This document shows positions 8,039 through 17,130 of a stretch of 64,000 nucleotides of DNA, piece after piece. The notes below the pieces were generated by a model. It made no database searches, was not told where the DNA came from, and worked only from the letters and a program-made list of their open reading frames with translations. The DNA is taken from assembly GCA_964016885.1 (NCBI GenBank), contig OZ024742.1, positions 360,723,936-360,787,935 on the forward strand. The letters run 5' to 3'. Source of the DNA: Eledone cirrhosa (Eukaryota > Mollusca > Cephalopoda > Octopoda > Eledonidae). Both the position numbers and the translations under genes were made by a program. Positions within the stretch are counted from its first letter, which is position 1; each line of letters begins with the position of its first letter.

Positions 8039-8604
8039 TACATGTTAAACAGTTTCTTCATTATTAACTCATCGCTGATCACTGCTATTGGAGCAGAGTT
8101 GGCTACCTGCAGTGGGAACCCTCTCACGTGGAGTAGTTGTTCCAGTGTATCACTTTTACCATACTCAGGGGCAATGTCTTCTAAATCCTATCAACCAGGA
8201 TTACTAGGTGGAATGACTCTTTATTTATGGTGGTGGCATGTCAAATATATTTACTTCCATAAGCATAAGAAGGTTGAGAACTGCCCTGATATGGTTTGGG
8301 GTAACAAACTTCAGCAACTCTGGAGAGATAAAAAGCATTCTAAGGATTATTGTTATATTTGGGGAGGGTGATGTTATCCTAATGTTGCCATATAACAATA
8401 TATGTTTCAACACATGATTTCATATCAAATATATCACTGCTATTTTAAGGATTATTAAACCAAACAGTTATTTCATTAAATTCCAATATATAATGTCATA
8501 GAGACACCATGTTGAACATAGACTGTTTGAGTGAGGCAGAGTCCTCTAATCCATCTCGGATGGCAGTAACTCCTCTGACCAGTCACTCCTAAATTCTTGA
8601 TAAA
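8039..8604. other. No gene recognised
   Basis: Holds a 109-codon open frame on the plus strand (8042-8371) and a 62-codon frame on the minus strand. Neither has a recognisable domain, and the plus frame starts right at the edge of a MITE. Without homologs I treat it as non-coding. It could be an old repeat. Confidence 0.3.
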
Positions 8605-8605
8605 T

Positions 8606-8893
8606 GAAGGCACGTGGCCTTGTGGTAAGTGTGTTGGACTTATCATAACATCACGGATTCGATTCCTGGACTGGGTTGTGTGTTGTGTTCTTGAGAAAAA
8701 CATTTCATTTCACATTGCTCCTGTATACTCAGCTGAAAATGAGTACCAGCAATAGCTGGAGGTTTAGCCCTGCAATGGACTGGTGTCCTGTCCAGAGGGG
8801 GAGTCATGTATTCTCAGTTACTTCATACCATGGAAACCAGTATAAGCACCGACCCGATGAGCCACCAGGTTCATGGTAGGCTTTAGACTTTTA
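8606..8893 (+). mobile_element. tRNA-derived SINE-1, near full length
   Basis: Same order of blocks as the 3307 copy: GTGGCCTTGTGGTAAGTGTG, GTGTGTTGTGTTCTTGAGAA, TTTCATTTCACATTGCTCCT, CAGCTGAAAATGAGTACCAG, CTGCAATGGACTGGTGTCCT. This copy also keeps the 3' part ACCATGGAAACCAGTATAAG...TAGGCTTTAGACTTTT that the 3307 copy has lost or altered. Confidence 0.78.
8615..8666 (+). promoter_or_regulatory. SINE internal RNA polymerase III promoter (A and B boxes)
   Basis: Box A-like TGGCCTTGTGG at 8615-8625 and box B-like GATTCGATTCC at 8656-8666. The second is one change from GGTTCGANTCC, the best box B in the window. Confidence 0.6.
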
Positions 8894-8957
8894 AATTCTT
8901 GATAGAAGAGTGATCTATATACAAACATATTCATGCTATAACATGGCCACATTTCTA

Positions 8958-9172
8958 ATGAAATATACTCTATTTTAAATTAATTAATGAGGAATTTTGA
9001 GGGATGTACTAAAATTATTAATTATTTCATTACTAAGATAGTAACTTAATGTAAGGTTCTTATATAAAATTATGTTGGAAGATTTTAATTTAGATTGGAA
9101 ACCTTTAAAACAAGTTGTTATATTTCATAGAACCAGAGCTGGTTTTGGCCAGGTTGGTAACTAAAGGGTTAA
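8958..9172 (-). mobile_element. piggyBac-like MITE, copy 4 (inverted relative to copy 1)
   Basis: Reverse complement of the 4557 element almost throughout: TTAATTAATGAGGAATTTTG, GATAGTAACTTAATGTAAGG, TATGTTGGAAGATTTTAATT, ending GGTAACTAAAGGGTTAA with TTAA at 9169-9172. The left terminus is worn (ATGAAATATACTCTATTTTA). Confidence 0.65.
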
Positions 9173-9499
9173 TTCCTTAGGTGAAGAAGTATGTACTGAG
9201 TGAAGTAATTTTATTTTATTTTAGCACATGTTGGATATCTTCTTACACATCTTTTTCACATCTTTCACACTAACATGTCTACAATGTTTCTAATTTCAAC
9301 CAAATTCTTTATTAAATCATCACTCACAGTATTTATCTTCAATCATCTCAAAAAGCTCAATGGAATAATTAATTCTCCATCATACATGATAGTATCTTCA
9401 ACTATTGACTTAGTTTTAAAATAATTTAAATGGCTTTTTTTTTTAAATCATAGAACAATTTCTCCAATTACTGTTAAAAATCTTTTTTGATGTATCAGA
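9173..9499. other. No gene recognised
   Basis: AT-rich, frames closed, no repeat family that I recognise. Confidence 0.4.
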
Positions 9500-9680
9500 A
9501 AACTAGTAAATTAGGGGGAAGGGCAAAGTTTATTGATTTAACCCCAGTACTTGACTGGTACTATATGTTATCAACCTGAGAAGGGTGAAATTGAAAGTTC
9601 ACCTCAGCGACATTTGAACTTAGAATATAAAGGGCCAGAAAAAATATCAAAATAGTATTTTATCCAATGCTTCGGAGTAA
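9500..9680 (-). mobile_element. tRNA-type SINE-2 (worn copy)
   Basis: GGGGGAAGGGCAAAGTTTAT, ACCCCAGTACTTGACTGGTA, AGCGACATTTGAACTTAGAA. Read on the minus strand this gives the box B-like (G)TTCAAAT and the GACTTTGCC...GGTACCAGT body of a SINE widely present in cephalopods. The 3' and 5' ends are ragged. Confidence 0.55.
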
Positions 9681-10012
9681 CATTACTTGACAGAGTGCAT
9701 AGCTCAGAGATGAGAGAGTCACTCCAGGTAGAGCTGCTACTCCTCTGAATTGAGAGATTACAGCTCTGATACTATGGACTTATGGTTAGAATGTCTCAAG
9801 AAAGAATTGCTGGACAGGTTTTACAGGCACAACGACCTGGCAGGAGACCCAGGGGTAGAACTCGAGCAAGTTGGTTGGATAACATCCATGAGCTTGGTAG
9901 GTCTTGCTTTGAAGATCCAGCTGGATCAGTTGGAGCCGGTTGCTTCTGACAGACTCCGGCTAGGAGTCTGAAGACTCTCCCTTCATGACCCTCTCAGGAA
10001 TAAGTGGGCAAG
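9680..10012 (+). pseudogene. LINE-B C-terminal end, plus copy
   Basis: CAGAGTGCATAGCTCAGAGA, GAGAGTCACTCCAGGTAGAG, TTGAGAGATTACAGCTCTGA, AAGAATTGCTGGACAGGTTT and GACCCAGGGGTAGAACTCGA correspond piece by piece to the minus-strand copy at 12398-12800. In the intact family this encodes E-S-L-x-V-E-x-L-L-L-R-I-E-R-S-Q-L followed by a basic G-R-P-R-x-R-x-x-W-L-D-N-I-H-E-L segment, the usual C-terminus of one animal LINE lineage. The copy is broken by stops and shifts and no RT motif is present. Confidence 0.7.
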
Positions 10013-10020
10013 GAAGATGC

Positions 10021-10125
10021 ACTACCAATTCTGCCAATCTACATTTGAACTCAGAATATAAAGAGTCAGAACAAATACTGCAATTGTATTTCATCTGATG
10101 TTCTACCGATTTTGCCAATCCACTA
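10021..10125 (-). mobile_element. SINE-2 fragment
   Basis: CTACATTTGAACTCAGAATA and ATTTCATCTGATGTTCTACC, GATTTTGCCAATCCAC: the tRNA-like end of SINE-2 in reverse. The LINE-B 3' end directly precedes it. Confidence 0.5.
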
Positions 10126-10253
10126 CAGTTTTATATTTTTATGTTTTCTAGTACCAGTAATTCATAAGATGAAAGTATGATGATCATTAATCTCACATTC
10201 AAGTTGTGATAATCCATTATTATGTTATTTGATTTGAGATCCCTTCACTTATT

Positions 10254-10573
10254 CTCTGGTCCCAAATAATGGGAAGGGGAAATAAGTGGAGGGAGTTGGA
10301 ATAAGGGGATGGAGGTGGATAATTGGTAATTTTTCTAGGTTGTCTCTGTTGATTTCTAAAAACCAGAATTAGTCGTTTAGTTTACATATTGAGACCCCAA
10401 CCCATCCTGTTTATTTTATAACATATGGGATTTTTTGTCATGTATAATGTTTTTTGACATCTAAAGAAAATTAATTGTCGCAGGAATGCTACCACTTAAA
10501 ATAAAATTTTGCCTGGGGGGGTCTGAAAAATAAATAAGTGGAGGGACGGGAACGATTATTTTAGACCCAAGAG
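10254..10573. mobile_element. MITE with CTCTYGGGTCC-type TIRs, copy 1
   Basis: Left end CTCTGGTCCCAAATAAT, right end ATTATTTTAGACCCAAGAG: inverted repeats of about 18 bp. The interior is shared with the element at 17798 (TTTTTCTAGGTTGTCTCTGT, TGTCATGTATAATGTTTTTT, GGAATGCTACCACTTAAAAT). No coding content. Non-autonomous DNA transposon. Confidence 0.7.
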
Positions 10574-10628
10574 TAATCCATTTTGTGATGGGATATTGAC
10601 ATCTGTAAGTTCCAATCTGCAATATACA

Positions 10629-10757
10629 AGGGTCAAGTTCATAGGCTGACCAAGATACTCTCATGTTATGACCAAATAAGGTTTATTTTTCAACATAGTC
10701 CCCGGAAAGAAACAATGCATAATTCATGCAAAATATCACAGCCTATAAACTTTTCTG
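10629..10757. mobile_element. Mariner-like MITE with AAGTTCATAGGC ends, copy 1 (worn)
   Basis: Starts GGTCAAGTTCATAGGCTGAC and ends CAGCCTATAAACTTTTCTG, an inverted pair. The interior GACCAAGATACTCTCATG, TTTTTCAACATAGTCCCCGG, AAGAAACAATGCATAATTC is shared with the element at 16358. Confidence 0.6.
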
Positions 10758-11110
10758 TCTACCCTCATATGTGGATGTTACTTTCAGTCAGCCACAATTG
10801 TTAAGAATAAATTCTACTGACCAATATTCTGTGACCAATTTCAATTTTCAGACCCGAAAAAGGCATGGGTTCGGCTAGGTTTTAAAGCTACTCCCAAAAC
10901 ACTATGTCACTACACCCCCACCCCCTCCATATAATTTCACTAGGATCTATGAGTCAAAAGAAAGAAGACTGTTTAGATACTCACATGCCAGCTGTTGTGT
11001 AATTTGAATACTTTCATCTTTTGCACTTTGTCCTTCAGTTCCAATATCATGAATAAGTTTAATAGATTAGGTTTGATTTTAATGTTGTTATAAAAATCTG
11101 ACCATTTCAG
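10758..11110. other. No gene recognised
   Basis: Mixed sequence with a C-rich patch (ACACCCCCACCCCCTCC near 10913). No open frame of note and no recognised repeat. Confidence 0.4.
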
Positions 11111-11284
11111 CAATATCATTATCTTTTCAGGGTTAACCCCTTATTAATATATTTTAATGAAAGACAGCAATGTCATTATCTTTTGAGGGTTAACCCCCTT
11201 ATTAATATATTTTAATAAAAGACAGCATTGTCATTATCTTTTGAGGGTTAACCCCCTTATTAATATATTTTAATAAAAGACATG
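11111..11284. repeat. 58-bp tandem repeat, 3 copies, centred on GGGTTAACCC
   Basis: Three units with period 57-58 bp, each carrying TCATTATCTTTT, the perfect palindrome GGGTTAACCC (11130, 11187 and 11245), TTATTAATATATTTTAAT and AAAGACA. The palindrome looks like the TTAA-joined CCC/GGG ends of the piggyBac-like MITEs in this window. Confidence 0.85.
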
Positions 11285-11354
11285 TCAAGGACTTGCAAAT
11301 CATTTTGAAAATAATCAAGAATTTGGAAGGGTAATATAACTAAATTTTCTCATT

Positions 11355-11420
11355 ATTAAGTGGGCAATGCGTTATGTCCTTGGGCAAGACATTTTATTTC
11401 ACGTTGCTCCTTCTACCTGG
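11355..11420 (+). mobile_element. SINE fragment
   Basis: GCAATGCGTTATGTCCTTGG, GCAAGACATTTTATTTCACG, TTGCTCCTTCTACCTGGAG: the middle block of the tRNA-type SINE, without head or tail. Confidence 0.5.
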
Positions 11421-11618
11421 AGTTGCGCCTGATAGATAGTATTAGCAGTTGGAAAGACCAATGGAAGCATTGTTTCCTCGGTCCGGTTTGACGAAAGTCA
11501 ATCGTTCCTAAGCTGGTGTTTGGAGCATAACATAGCAAATATTCTGACATGAAATTATGATGGGAGGTTTTTATATGAAAGAAACAAGTTAATATAAACC
11601 AAGTTTTCTCGAATATCT

Positions 11619-11932
11619 AGCTGGAGTGTGAGTAGAGGAATACAACTCTAGCTGGAGTGTGAGTAGAGGAATACAACTCTAGCTGGAGCATGAGTAGAGG
11701 AATACAACTCTGGCTGGAGTGTGAGTAGAGGAATACAACTCTGGCTGGAGTGTGAGTAGAGGAATACAACTCTGGCTGGAGTGTGAGTAGAGGAATACAA
11801 CTCTGGCTGGAGTGTGAGTAGAGGAATACAACTCTGGCTGGAGTGTGAGTAGAGGAATACAACTCTGGCTGGAGTGTGAGTAGAGGAATACAATTCTGGC
11901 TGGAGTGTGAGTAGAGGAATACAACTCTGGCT
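11619..11932. repeat. 31-bp minisatellite, 10 copies
   Basis: Unit GCTGGAGTGTGAGTAGAGGA followed by ATACAACTCTG; ten copies by my count, differing at few positions (ACTCTAGC versus ACTCTGGC, one GGAGCATG). As 31 is not a multiple of three, the unit cycles through all frames and leaves three overlapping open frames on the minus strand. These are artefacts. Confidence 0.95.
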
Positions 11933-12397
11933 CTGCATGTTCCATTGTATTTCTTACATGCTCACCCTTTATCTCCCTTTGTTGTGGAACTCTTCTTTGT
12001 TAAGCGTCAAAGCTATTTCGTCACTTTGCAAATGGTGCACCCATGGACTCAGACATGCTGAGAGCTTCTTTTGTCATTGCTTCAGTCCTGAGAAAAGCAA
12101 AGTGTGTTTGAGATTTATTTAGTGAGTGTATTAGAATTCATAGAATAATCAGAAGTATTCAATGCAAAGCAGCTGTTAAAGCATCAAAATACTGTCAATG
12201 ATAGTGTCAGATAAAATTACCTCATTGGACAGAAATCAGTAGCTAGAAGTGTGTTGGGCCTCAGAAGTGATAGGAAGAAAGGAAGACAAGATCACACAAA
12301 TATCTTTTAACCTCTTCAGCTCTCAGACTGACAGTGGTTTCACACGATTATACTTAGGGGTTAATATCATAGAATATGGAGTAGTTTTTGGCAGTTT
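11933..12397. other. No gene recognised
   Basis: No open frame with family features. Around 12305-12365 there are loose pieces of a MITE-like TTTAACCTCTTCAG...AGGGGTTAAT sequence. Confidence 0.4.
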
Positions 12398-12800
12398 GGT
12401 ATATAAGGGGTTCTTCTTCTTTGCCCACTTGTTCCTGAGAGGGTCGTGGGAGCAGAGTCCTCAAACACTCCTTCCAGCAGGTCCTGTCAGAAGCAATCAT
12501 CTCTAACTGATCCAGCTGGATCCCCAAGTGTGACCAGCCAAACTCATGGATGTTATCCAACCATCTTGCTCAGGGTCTACCCTTGGGTCTCCCGCCGGTT
12601 GGTTTCGTCCATAAAATCTGTCCAGCAATTCTTTCCTGAGACATTCTAACCCCATTCCCATAGTATCAGAGCTGTGATCTCTCAATTCGGAGAAGTAGCA
12701 GTTCTACCTGGAGTGACTCTCTCATCTCCAAACTACGCACTCTGTCGAGTAACGTTACTTCAAAAATGTTTTGGAGGACCCTCATTTCGGCTGCAGATCT
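12398..12800 (-). pseudogene. LINE-B C-terminal end, minus copy (best preserved)
   Basis: On the minus strand the sequence reads I-R-S-A-A-E-M-R-V-L, then L-R-I-E-R-S-Q-L (ending near 12669), then after a stop and frame change R-M-S-Q-E-R-I-A-G-Q, G-R-P and R-W-L-D-N-I-H-E-F-G-W-S-H-L-G, ending in P-S-Q-E-Q-V-G-K. In related LINEs this follows the RT domain directly (R-S-A-E-M-R-x-L-R, then R-W-x-G-H-V-x-R-M). Only the last ~130 codons are present, so it is a 5'-truncated insertion, which is usual for LINEs. Copies at 9680 (plus) and 4078 (plus). Confidence 0.75.
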
Positions 12801-12812
12801 TATACTGCTAAA

Positions 12813-12930
12813 CTTCTTTGTTTCAAATACCAAGGGTTTCACTTTTATCATTACCAAAACATTTTGTATGGACATCACTGAAAAAGACCCATCCAACCCA
12901 TGCAAGCGTGGGAAAAGAAAAAAAAAAAAG
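12813..12930 (+). mobile_element. SINE-like tail with A-run, plus arm of an inverted pair
   Basis: TTCTTTGTTTCAAATACCAA, TTTTGTATGGACATCACTGA, CCCATCCAACCCATGCAAGC and an A-rich end, followed by GATGATGATGG. It is the reverse complement of 13652-13774 apart from small differences. The CCATGCAAGCGTGG motif links it to the tail family of LINE-A. Confidence 0.65.
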
Positions 12931-13078
12931 ATGATGATGGAGGTGGTGGTGGTGAGTTTGATGATGTTTATGATGGTGATGACGATAGTGGTGGTGGTGA
13001 TGGTGATGAGTTTGATGATGTTTATGATGGTGATGATGATAGTGGTGGTGGTGATGGTGATGATGATATTTTGTTGTT
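12931..13078. repeat. GAT/GGT-rich microsatellite with a duplicated unit of about 54 bp
   Basis: GATGATGATGG then GGTGGTGGTGAGTTTGATGA and ATGTTTATGATGGTGATGA, the latter block appearing twice. It begins exactly where a (GAT)n tail would end, so it is probably an expanded retroelement tail. Open frames here (Asp/Gly-rich or Val/Met-rich) are products of the repeat. Confidence 0.8.
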
Positions 13079-13283
13079 TTTTATCATCAGTAATCAGAAG
13101 TTCTTTCCTCCTCTTCCTTGTAGTAGTAGCAGCAAGACACCACAGCCAAGTGTTCTGTCATATCTGGGACATTAGAAGTTTGTTATTAACCATTAACCAT
13201 CAGATGTTTGTGTAGTTATAGTCACATGTGATTCTCTCATAAGTGACATATTCAAACAGTTTCATTGAACTAGCAGCCACACC

Positions 13284-13643
13284 TCATCATCATCGTTTAA
13301 CGTCCATCTTCCACGCTAGCATGGGTTTAGACGGTAATTTTCCCACTTGAGGCAAGATTGGTTGTCTTGCTCATATAGGACTGTCTGGCGGGTTTTCTAC
13401 GGCTGGATGCCCTTCCTAACACCAACCATGTTTACAGTGTGGACTGGGAGGTTTTTACCGTGTTACCTACACGGCCACATTACAGTGTGGACTGTGTTTT
13501 TTTGTCGTGACACCTACACAACCTCATTTATTTTGGACTGGATGTTGTGGTACCAACATAACTTTACAGAGAAAGGGGATGGTGTGGATGGGGTGGGGGT
13601 AGTGGGATGGAGGTGTATTTTGGTAAGAGGTGCCTACTGACTG
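13284..13643 (-). mobile_element. LINE-A 3' end, minus copy
   Basis: (ATC)n, GTTTAACGTCCATCTTCCAC, GGATGCCCTTCCTAACACCA, then three 3' UTR units (ACAGTGTGGACTGG, ACCGTGTTACCTACACGGCC, GTCGTGACACCTACACAACC), and finally TTGGTAAGAGGTGCCTACTG. It mirrors 18525-18886 in the opposite orientation, including the C-rich ACTACCCC/ATCCACACC stretch. No coding sequence is left. Confidence 0.8.
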
Positions 13644-13651
13644 TTTCACCA

Positions 13652-13774
13652 CCATCATCATCATCTTTGTTTTTTTTTTCCCACGCTCGCATGGGTTGGA
13701 TGGGTTTTTTTCAGTGATGTCCATACAAAATGTTTTGGTAATAATGAAACCCTTGGTATTTGAAACAAAGAAGG
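13652..13774 (-). mobile_element. SINE-like tail, minus arm of an inverted pair
   Basis: CATCATCATCATCTTTG, a T-run, CCCACGCTCGCATGGGTTGG, CAGTGATGTCCATACAAAAT, CCCTTGGTATTTGAAACAAA: reverse complement of 12813-12930. Confidence 0.65.
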
Positions 13775-13875
13775 CACAAATTACTCTAATCATGTGAAGC
13801 ATGTAATATATATGTCAATAATCTAAACATAACAATGATGTAGCTTTTAGTATACTAATATTATAGAATAATGGT

Positions 13876-14070
13876 TTCTGATTTAGGCACAAGGCCAAGA
13901 ATTTTGGAGGAGGGGAAAGTCGATTAAATTGACCTCAGCACATAACTGGTACTTTATTTTATAAACCCCCGTAAGGATGAAAGCAAAAGCTAGCCATGGC
14001 GGGATTTGAACTCAAAACATAAAGGGACGTAACTATTTGCAGGATATTCGATGATTTACCGATACTGTAG
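13876..14070 (-). mobile_element. SINE-2, near full length
   Basis: TTTAGGCACAAGGCCAAGAA, GGAAAGTCGATTAAATTGAC, CAGCACATAACTGGTACTTT, GGCGGGATTTGAACTCAAAA. On the minus strand GAGTTCAAATCC (14003-14014) is a box B-like motif of a tRNA-derived promoter. The order of blocks is that of the SINE widespread in cephalopods, so this supports the assignment of the organism. Confidence 0.7.
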
Positions 14071-14215
14071 ATAATAATAATAATAATAATAATGATGATT
14101 TCATTTATTGGCCACAGGGGCTGACATGTAGGGGACAATACAAAGACCCAGACAGTGGAGGTTTACAAGATTGAGTAAAAATGCACAATAGCAAAACCAA
14201 TTTAACAATGAAAAA
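14071..14215 (-). mobile_element. LINE-D 3' tail, minus copy
   Basis: (ATA)n, then TTCATTTATTGGCCACAGGG and GGGGACAATACAAAGACCCA: complement of the tail at 2725 and 3120 (the GTGGCAAATAAAG and TCTTTGTATTGTCCCC blocks). The terminal simple repeat is ATA-type here and not ATCT. Confidence 0.5.
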
Positions 14216-14224
14216 AAAAAAAAA

Positions 14225-14325
14225 TAATTGTTTCTACTTTTGGCACAAGGCCAGCAATTATCCAGTGCATTACTGGTACTTTATTTTATCGACCCCGTAA
14301 GGATGAAAGGCAAAGTTAACCTCGG
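14225..14325 (-). mobile_element. SINE-2 fragment
   Basis: TTGGCACAAGGCCAGCAATT, CATTACTGGTACTTTATTTT, ATCGACCCCGTAAGGATGAA, GGCAAAGTTAACCTCGG. It stops before the box B part. Confidence 0.6.
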
Positions 14326-14778
14326 AATAAAAAAAATAATGTGACCAAAAAATAGATACAAATAGACCTGATATAATACCAAAGGACTTTAAACAGAGGG
14401 TATCCCTGCTAATTGATATGACTGTTTCTATAAACAAGTATGCATCTATAAAAACATTTGAAAAATTGAGCAAATATAAAGACCTGGAAAAATGAGGAAG
14501 ATTGGAAAAATGAGGAAGTTGAGAGCTAAAACAATACCAGTGGTTGTAGGTGCTCTAGGAATTATACCTAAGGGGTCTAATGATTACTTATCCCAGGAAA
14601 CCCGCATATAGAAGAAATTGGGAACTGCCCATATACTAAGGAAGATTTTGTCAATATAAATACATCACAAGTGTAAACATATAAAGTACTTGTGTGTGTA
14701 AAAGAAGATAAATGAAATGACAATAATTATGTTAACAGTAATAACACAACAAGCATAAACAGGCCATTTTTCATTGTA
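14326..14778. other. No gene recognised
   Basis: AT-rich sequence with closed frames. A 67-codon minus frame at its left end (14270-14473) runs into SINE-2 and has no features of its own. Confidence 0.4.
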
Positions 14779-15060
14779 AAGCAGGGTTAATTCTTGCAGG
14801 TCCATGACAAGGTTTACCATACATTTTGATGCAATGTTTTATAGCTAGCTGTCCTTCATGGTGCCAACCATTTTAAGTGGTTCTTAACAACATATATGAA
14901 TACAATATCCCTTATTTAAACTGAATTGTAATATCATCATCTATTTATGGCTGTGTTTCCATGCTTACATGTGTTGGATAAGTCATTTGCAACACAGCTT
15001 CTTTTCCTCTACCCTACTGAGATCCCTCATCATCTCAGTCAGGTTCATCAATTTGATATC
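14779..15060 (-). mobile_element. Old SINE/LINE tails, minus orientation
   Basis: TTTTATAGCTAGCTGTCCTT, CATGGTGCCAACCATTTTAA and ATCATCATCTATTTATGGCT, TCCATGCTTACATGTGTTGG: two worn copies in a row of the GGCTGGATGCCCTTCCTGA...CATGCTGGCATGGG family also seen at 4897. Confidence 0.4.
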
Positions 15061-15136
15061 CCCTCTCACTAAATCTGCTCAAGTCTTCCTTGGTTTTCCT
15101 CTACTGCAGCTTCTTTCACCCAACAAGCATCATCTA

Positions 15137-15246
15137 GATGTGGTGACCATGTAGACATGTGGTGACCATGTAGACATGTGGTCACCATGTAGACAGATGT
15201 GGTCACCATGCAGACATGTGGTGACCATGGAGACAGATGTGGTGAC
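15137..15246. repeat. About 20-bp minisatellite, 6 copies
   Basis: Unit GTGGTGACCATGTAGACAT with variants GTGGTCACC and an inserted AG; unit length 19-22 bp. GGTGACC/GGTCACC is a near-palindromic core. The open frame across it is a repeat artefact. Confidence 0.85.
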
Positions 15247-15312
15247 TGAAATATGTTGATATTTGAATAAAGAGGTAGATACATATAAATAGACATATCT
15301 ATTATATTACTT

Positions 15313-16117
15313 CTCTGTCACAACACAACACTAGGTATATCTCACATCTGTCACAACACTAGGTATGTCTCACATTTGTCACAACACTAGGTATGTCTCA
15401 CATCTCTGTCACAACACTAGGTATGTCTCACATTTGTCACAACACTAGGTATGTCTCACATCTCTGTCACAACACTAGGTATATCTCACATCTGTCACAA
15501 CACTAGGTATGTATCACATTTGTCACAACACTTGGTATGTCTCACATCTGTCACAACACTAGGTATGTCTCACATCTCTGTCACAACACTAGGTATGTCT
15601 CACATCTCTGTCACAACACTAGGTATGTCTCACATTTGTCACAACACTAGGTATGTCTCACATCTGTCACAACACTTGGTATGTCTCACATTTCTGTCAC
15701 AACACTAGGTATGTCTCACATCTCTGTCACAACACTAGGTATGTCTCACATCTCTGTCACAACACTAGGTATGTCTCACATCTGTCACAACACTAGGTAT
15801 ATCTCACATCTGTCACAACACTAGGTATGTCTCACATCTGTCACAACACTTGGTATGTCTCACATCTCTGTCACAACACTAGGTATGTCTCACATCTGTC
15901 ACAACACTAGGTATATCTCACATCTGTCACAACACTAGGTATGTCTCACATCTGTCACAACACTAGGTATGTCTCACATCTCTGTCACAACACTAGGTAT
16001 GTCTCACATCTCTGTCACAACACTAGGTATGTCTCACATCTGTCACAACACTAGGTATGTCTCACATCTGTCACAACACTAGGTATGTCTCACATCTGTC
16101 ACAACACTAGATGTGTC
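15313..16117. repeat. 28/30-bp minisatellite, 28 copies
   Basis: Unit CTGTCACAACACTAGGTATG followed by TCTCACAT, with a CT insertion in about half the units (28 versus 30 bp) and CATTTG/CATCTG variants. I count 28 copies. The 85-codon open frame at 15451-15708 is a product of the repeat. Confidence 0.95.
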
Positions 16118-16357
16118 TCACATCTCTATGTCTCAAACACACTACTTCTCTCTCAATATAAACACTGTTCCTGCAATGTTTCTTTATAAAAATGTTCCAA
16201 TATCATGTGATAAAGTTTGTGTTTGGAAGATACAACACAGTTCTCTCCATTTATTTCTTACATTACATTGATTTTCAAGCCTTAAACAGTTGTTTAAAAG
16301 ACTATTCTTGGATCTTCTTGATCAGCTTCTGAATAAGCAAGTTTCTATGAAGGTCTG

Positions 16358-16538
16358 CTGAAAAGTTCATAGGCAGACCAAGATACTCTCATGGAATCAC
16401 AAAATGAGGTTTTTTTTTCAACATAGTCTCTGGAAAGAAACAATGCATTTAATAGTAATAAGAAGAGTTGAAATTAATGCATACAAGATTTCACAGCTCT
16501 AACATCACTTATTCGTAGTCAGCCTGTGAACTTTTCAG
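16358..16538. mobile_element. Mariner-like MITE with CTGAAAAGTTCATAGGC ends, copy 2
   Basis: Left CTGAAAAGTTCATAGGC, right GCCTGTGAACTTTTCAG: 17-bp terminal inverted repeats with two mismatches, 181 bp in all, non-coding. CTGAAAAGTTC-type ends are seen in mariner relatives. Copy 1 lies at 10629. Confidence 0.7.
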
Positions 16539-16555
16539 AATAGAATATTATACCC

Positions 16556-16687
16556 ATCATCATCATCATGAGCATCATAATTTTACATTTGGTGACATTT
16601 GTTGGAAGGGTTTCCAGTTTAAAACTTGAGGGGTCAGAGTAACCTGACTTTACTCACACATTTTATATTTGACAGGTTTCTATAGCA
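16556..16687 (-). mobile_element. Old SINE/LINE tail, minus orientation, seed of the adjacent minisatellite
   Basis: ATCATCATCATGAGCATCAT, TTGGTGACATTTGTTGGAAG, GGGTTTCCAGTTTAAAACTT, TTATATTTGACAGGTTTCTA then TAGCAACCACCATACAG. In related cephalopod elements as I recall them, the sequence after the GGTTTCTA block is a single CCAACCAC...CAGAGTGTACTGGGTGC, which is the repeat unit that follows here. Confidence 0.5.
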
Positions 16688-17130
16688 ACCACCATACAGA
16701 GTGTACTGGGTGCATTTTATCATGAGACCAGCGTTACCACCATACAGAGTGTACTGGGTGCAATTTATCATGAAACCAGCACTACCACCCTACAGAGTGT
16801 ACTGGGTGCAATTTATCATGACACCACTACCACCATACAGAGTGTACTGGGTGCATTTTATCGTGGTACCACCACTACCACTTTACAGAGTGTACTGGGT
16901 GCAAGTTATAGCACCAGCACTACCACCATACAGAGTGTACTGGGTGCAATTTATTATAGCACCAGTATTACAGTATTACATTACAGAGTGTACTAGGTAC
17001 ATTTTATAATAGCACCAGCACTATCACTTTACAGAGTGTATTGGGTGCAATTTACCATAACACCAGCATTATCATTTCACAGAGTGTACTGGGTACATTT
17101 TATCATGGTTCCATCACTACCGCTTTCCAG
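16688..17130. repeat. 45-50 bp minisatellite, 9 copies
   Basis: Unit ACCACCATACAGAGTGTACT then GGGTGCATTTTATCATGACA and CCAGCACT. Nine units by count, diverging rightward (TACTAGGTACATTTTAT, TATTGGGTGCAATTTACC). Period varies 45-53 bp. The 102-codon frame at 16701-17009 is a repeat artefact. Confidence 0.9.

Noticed and set aside
8042..8371. 109-codon plus-strand frame as a host gene
   Set aside because: No recognisable domain, begins at a MITE edge, and length is compatible with chance in this composition.
12900..13215. Asp/Gly-rich or Met/Val-rich reading frames as acidic or membrane proteins
   Set aside because: Different frames of the same GAT/GGT microsatellite.
15451..15708. 85-codon frame with repeating residues
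   Set aside because: Lies entirely in the 28/30-bp minisatellite and is explained by it; same for frames in 11617-11945 and 16701-17009.
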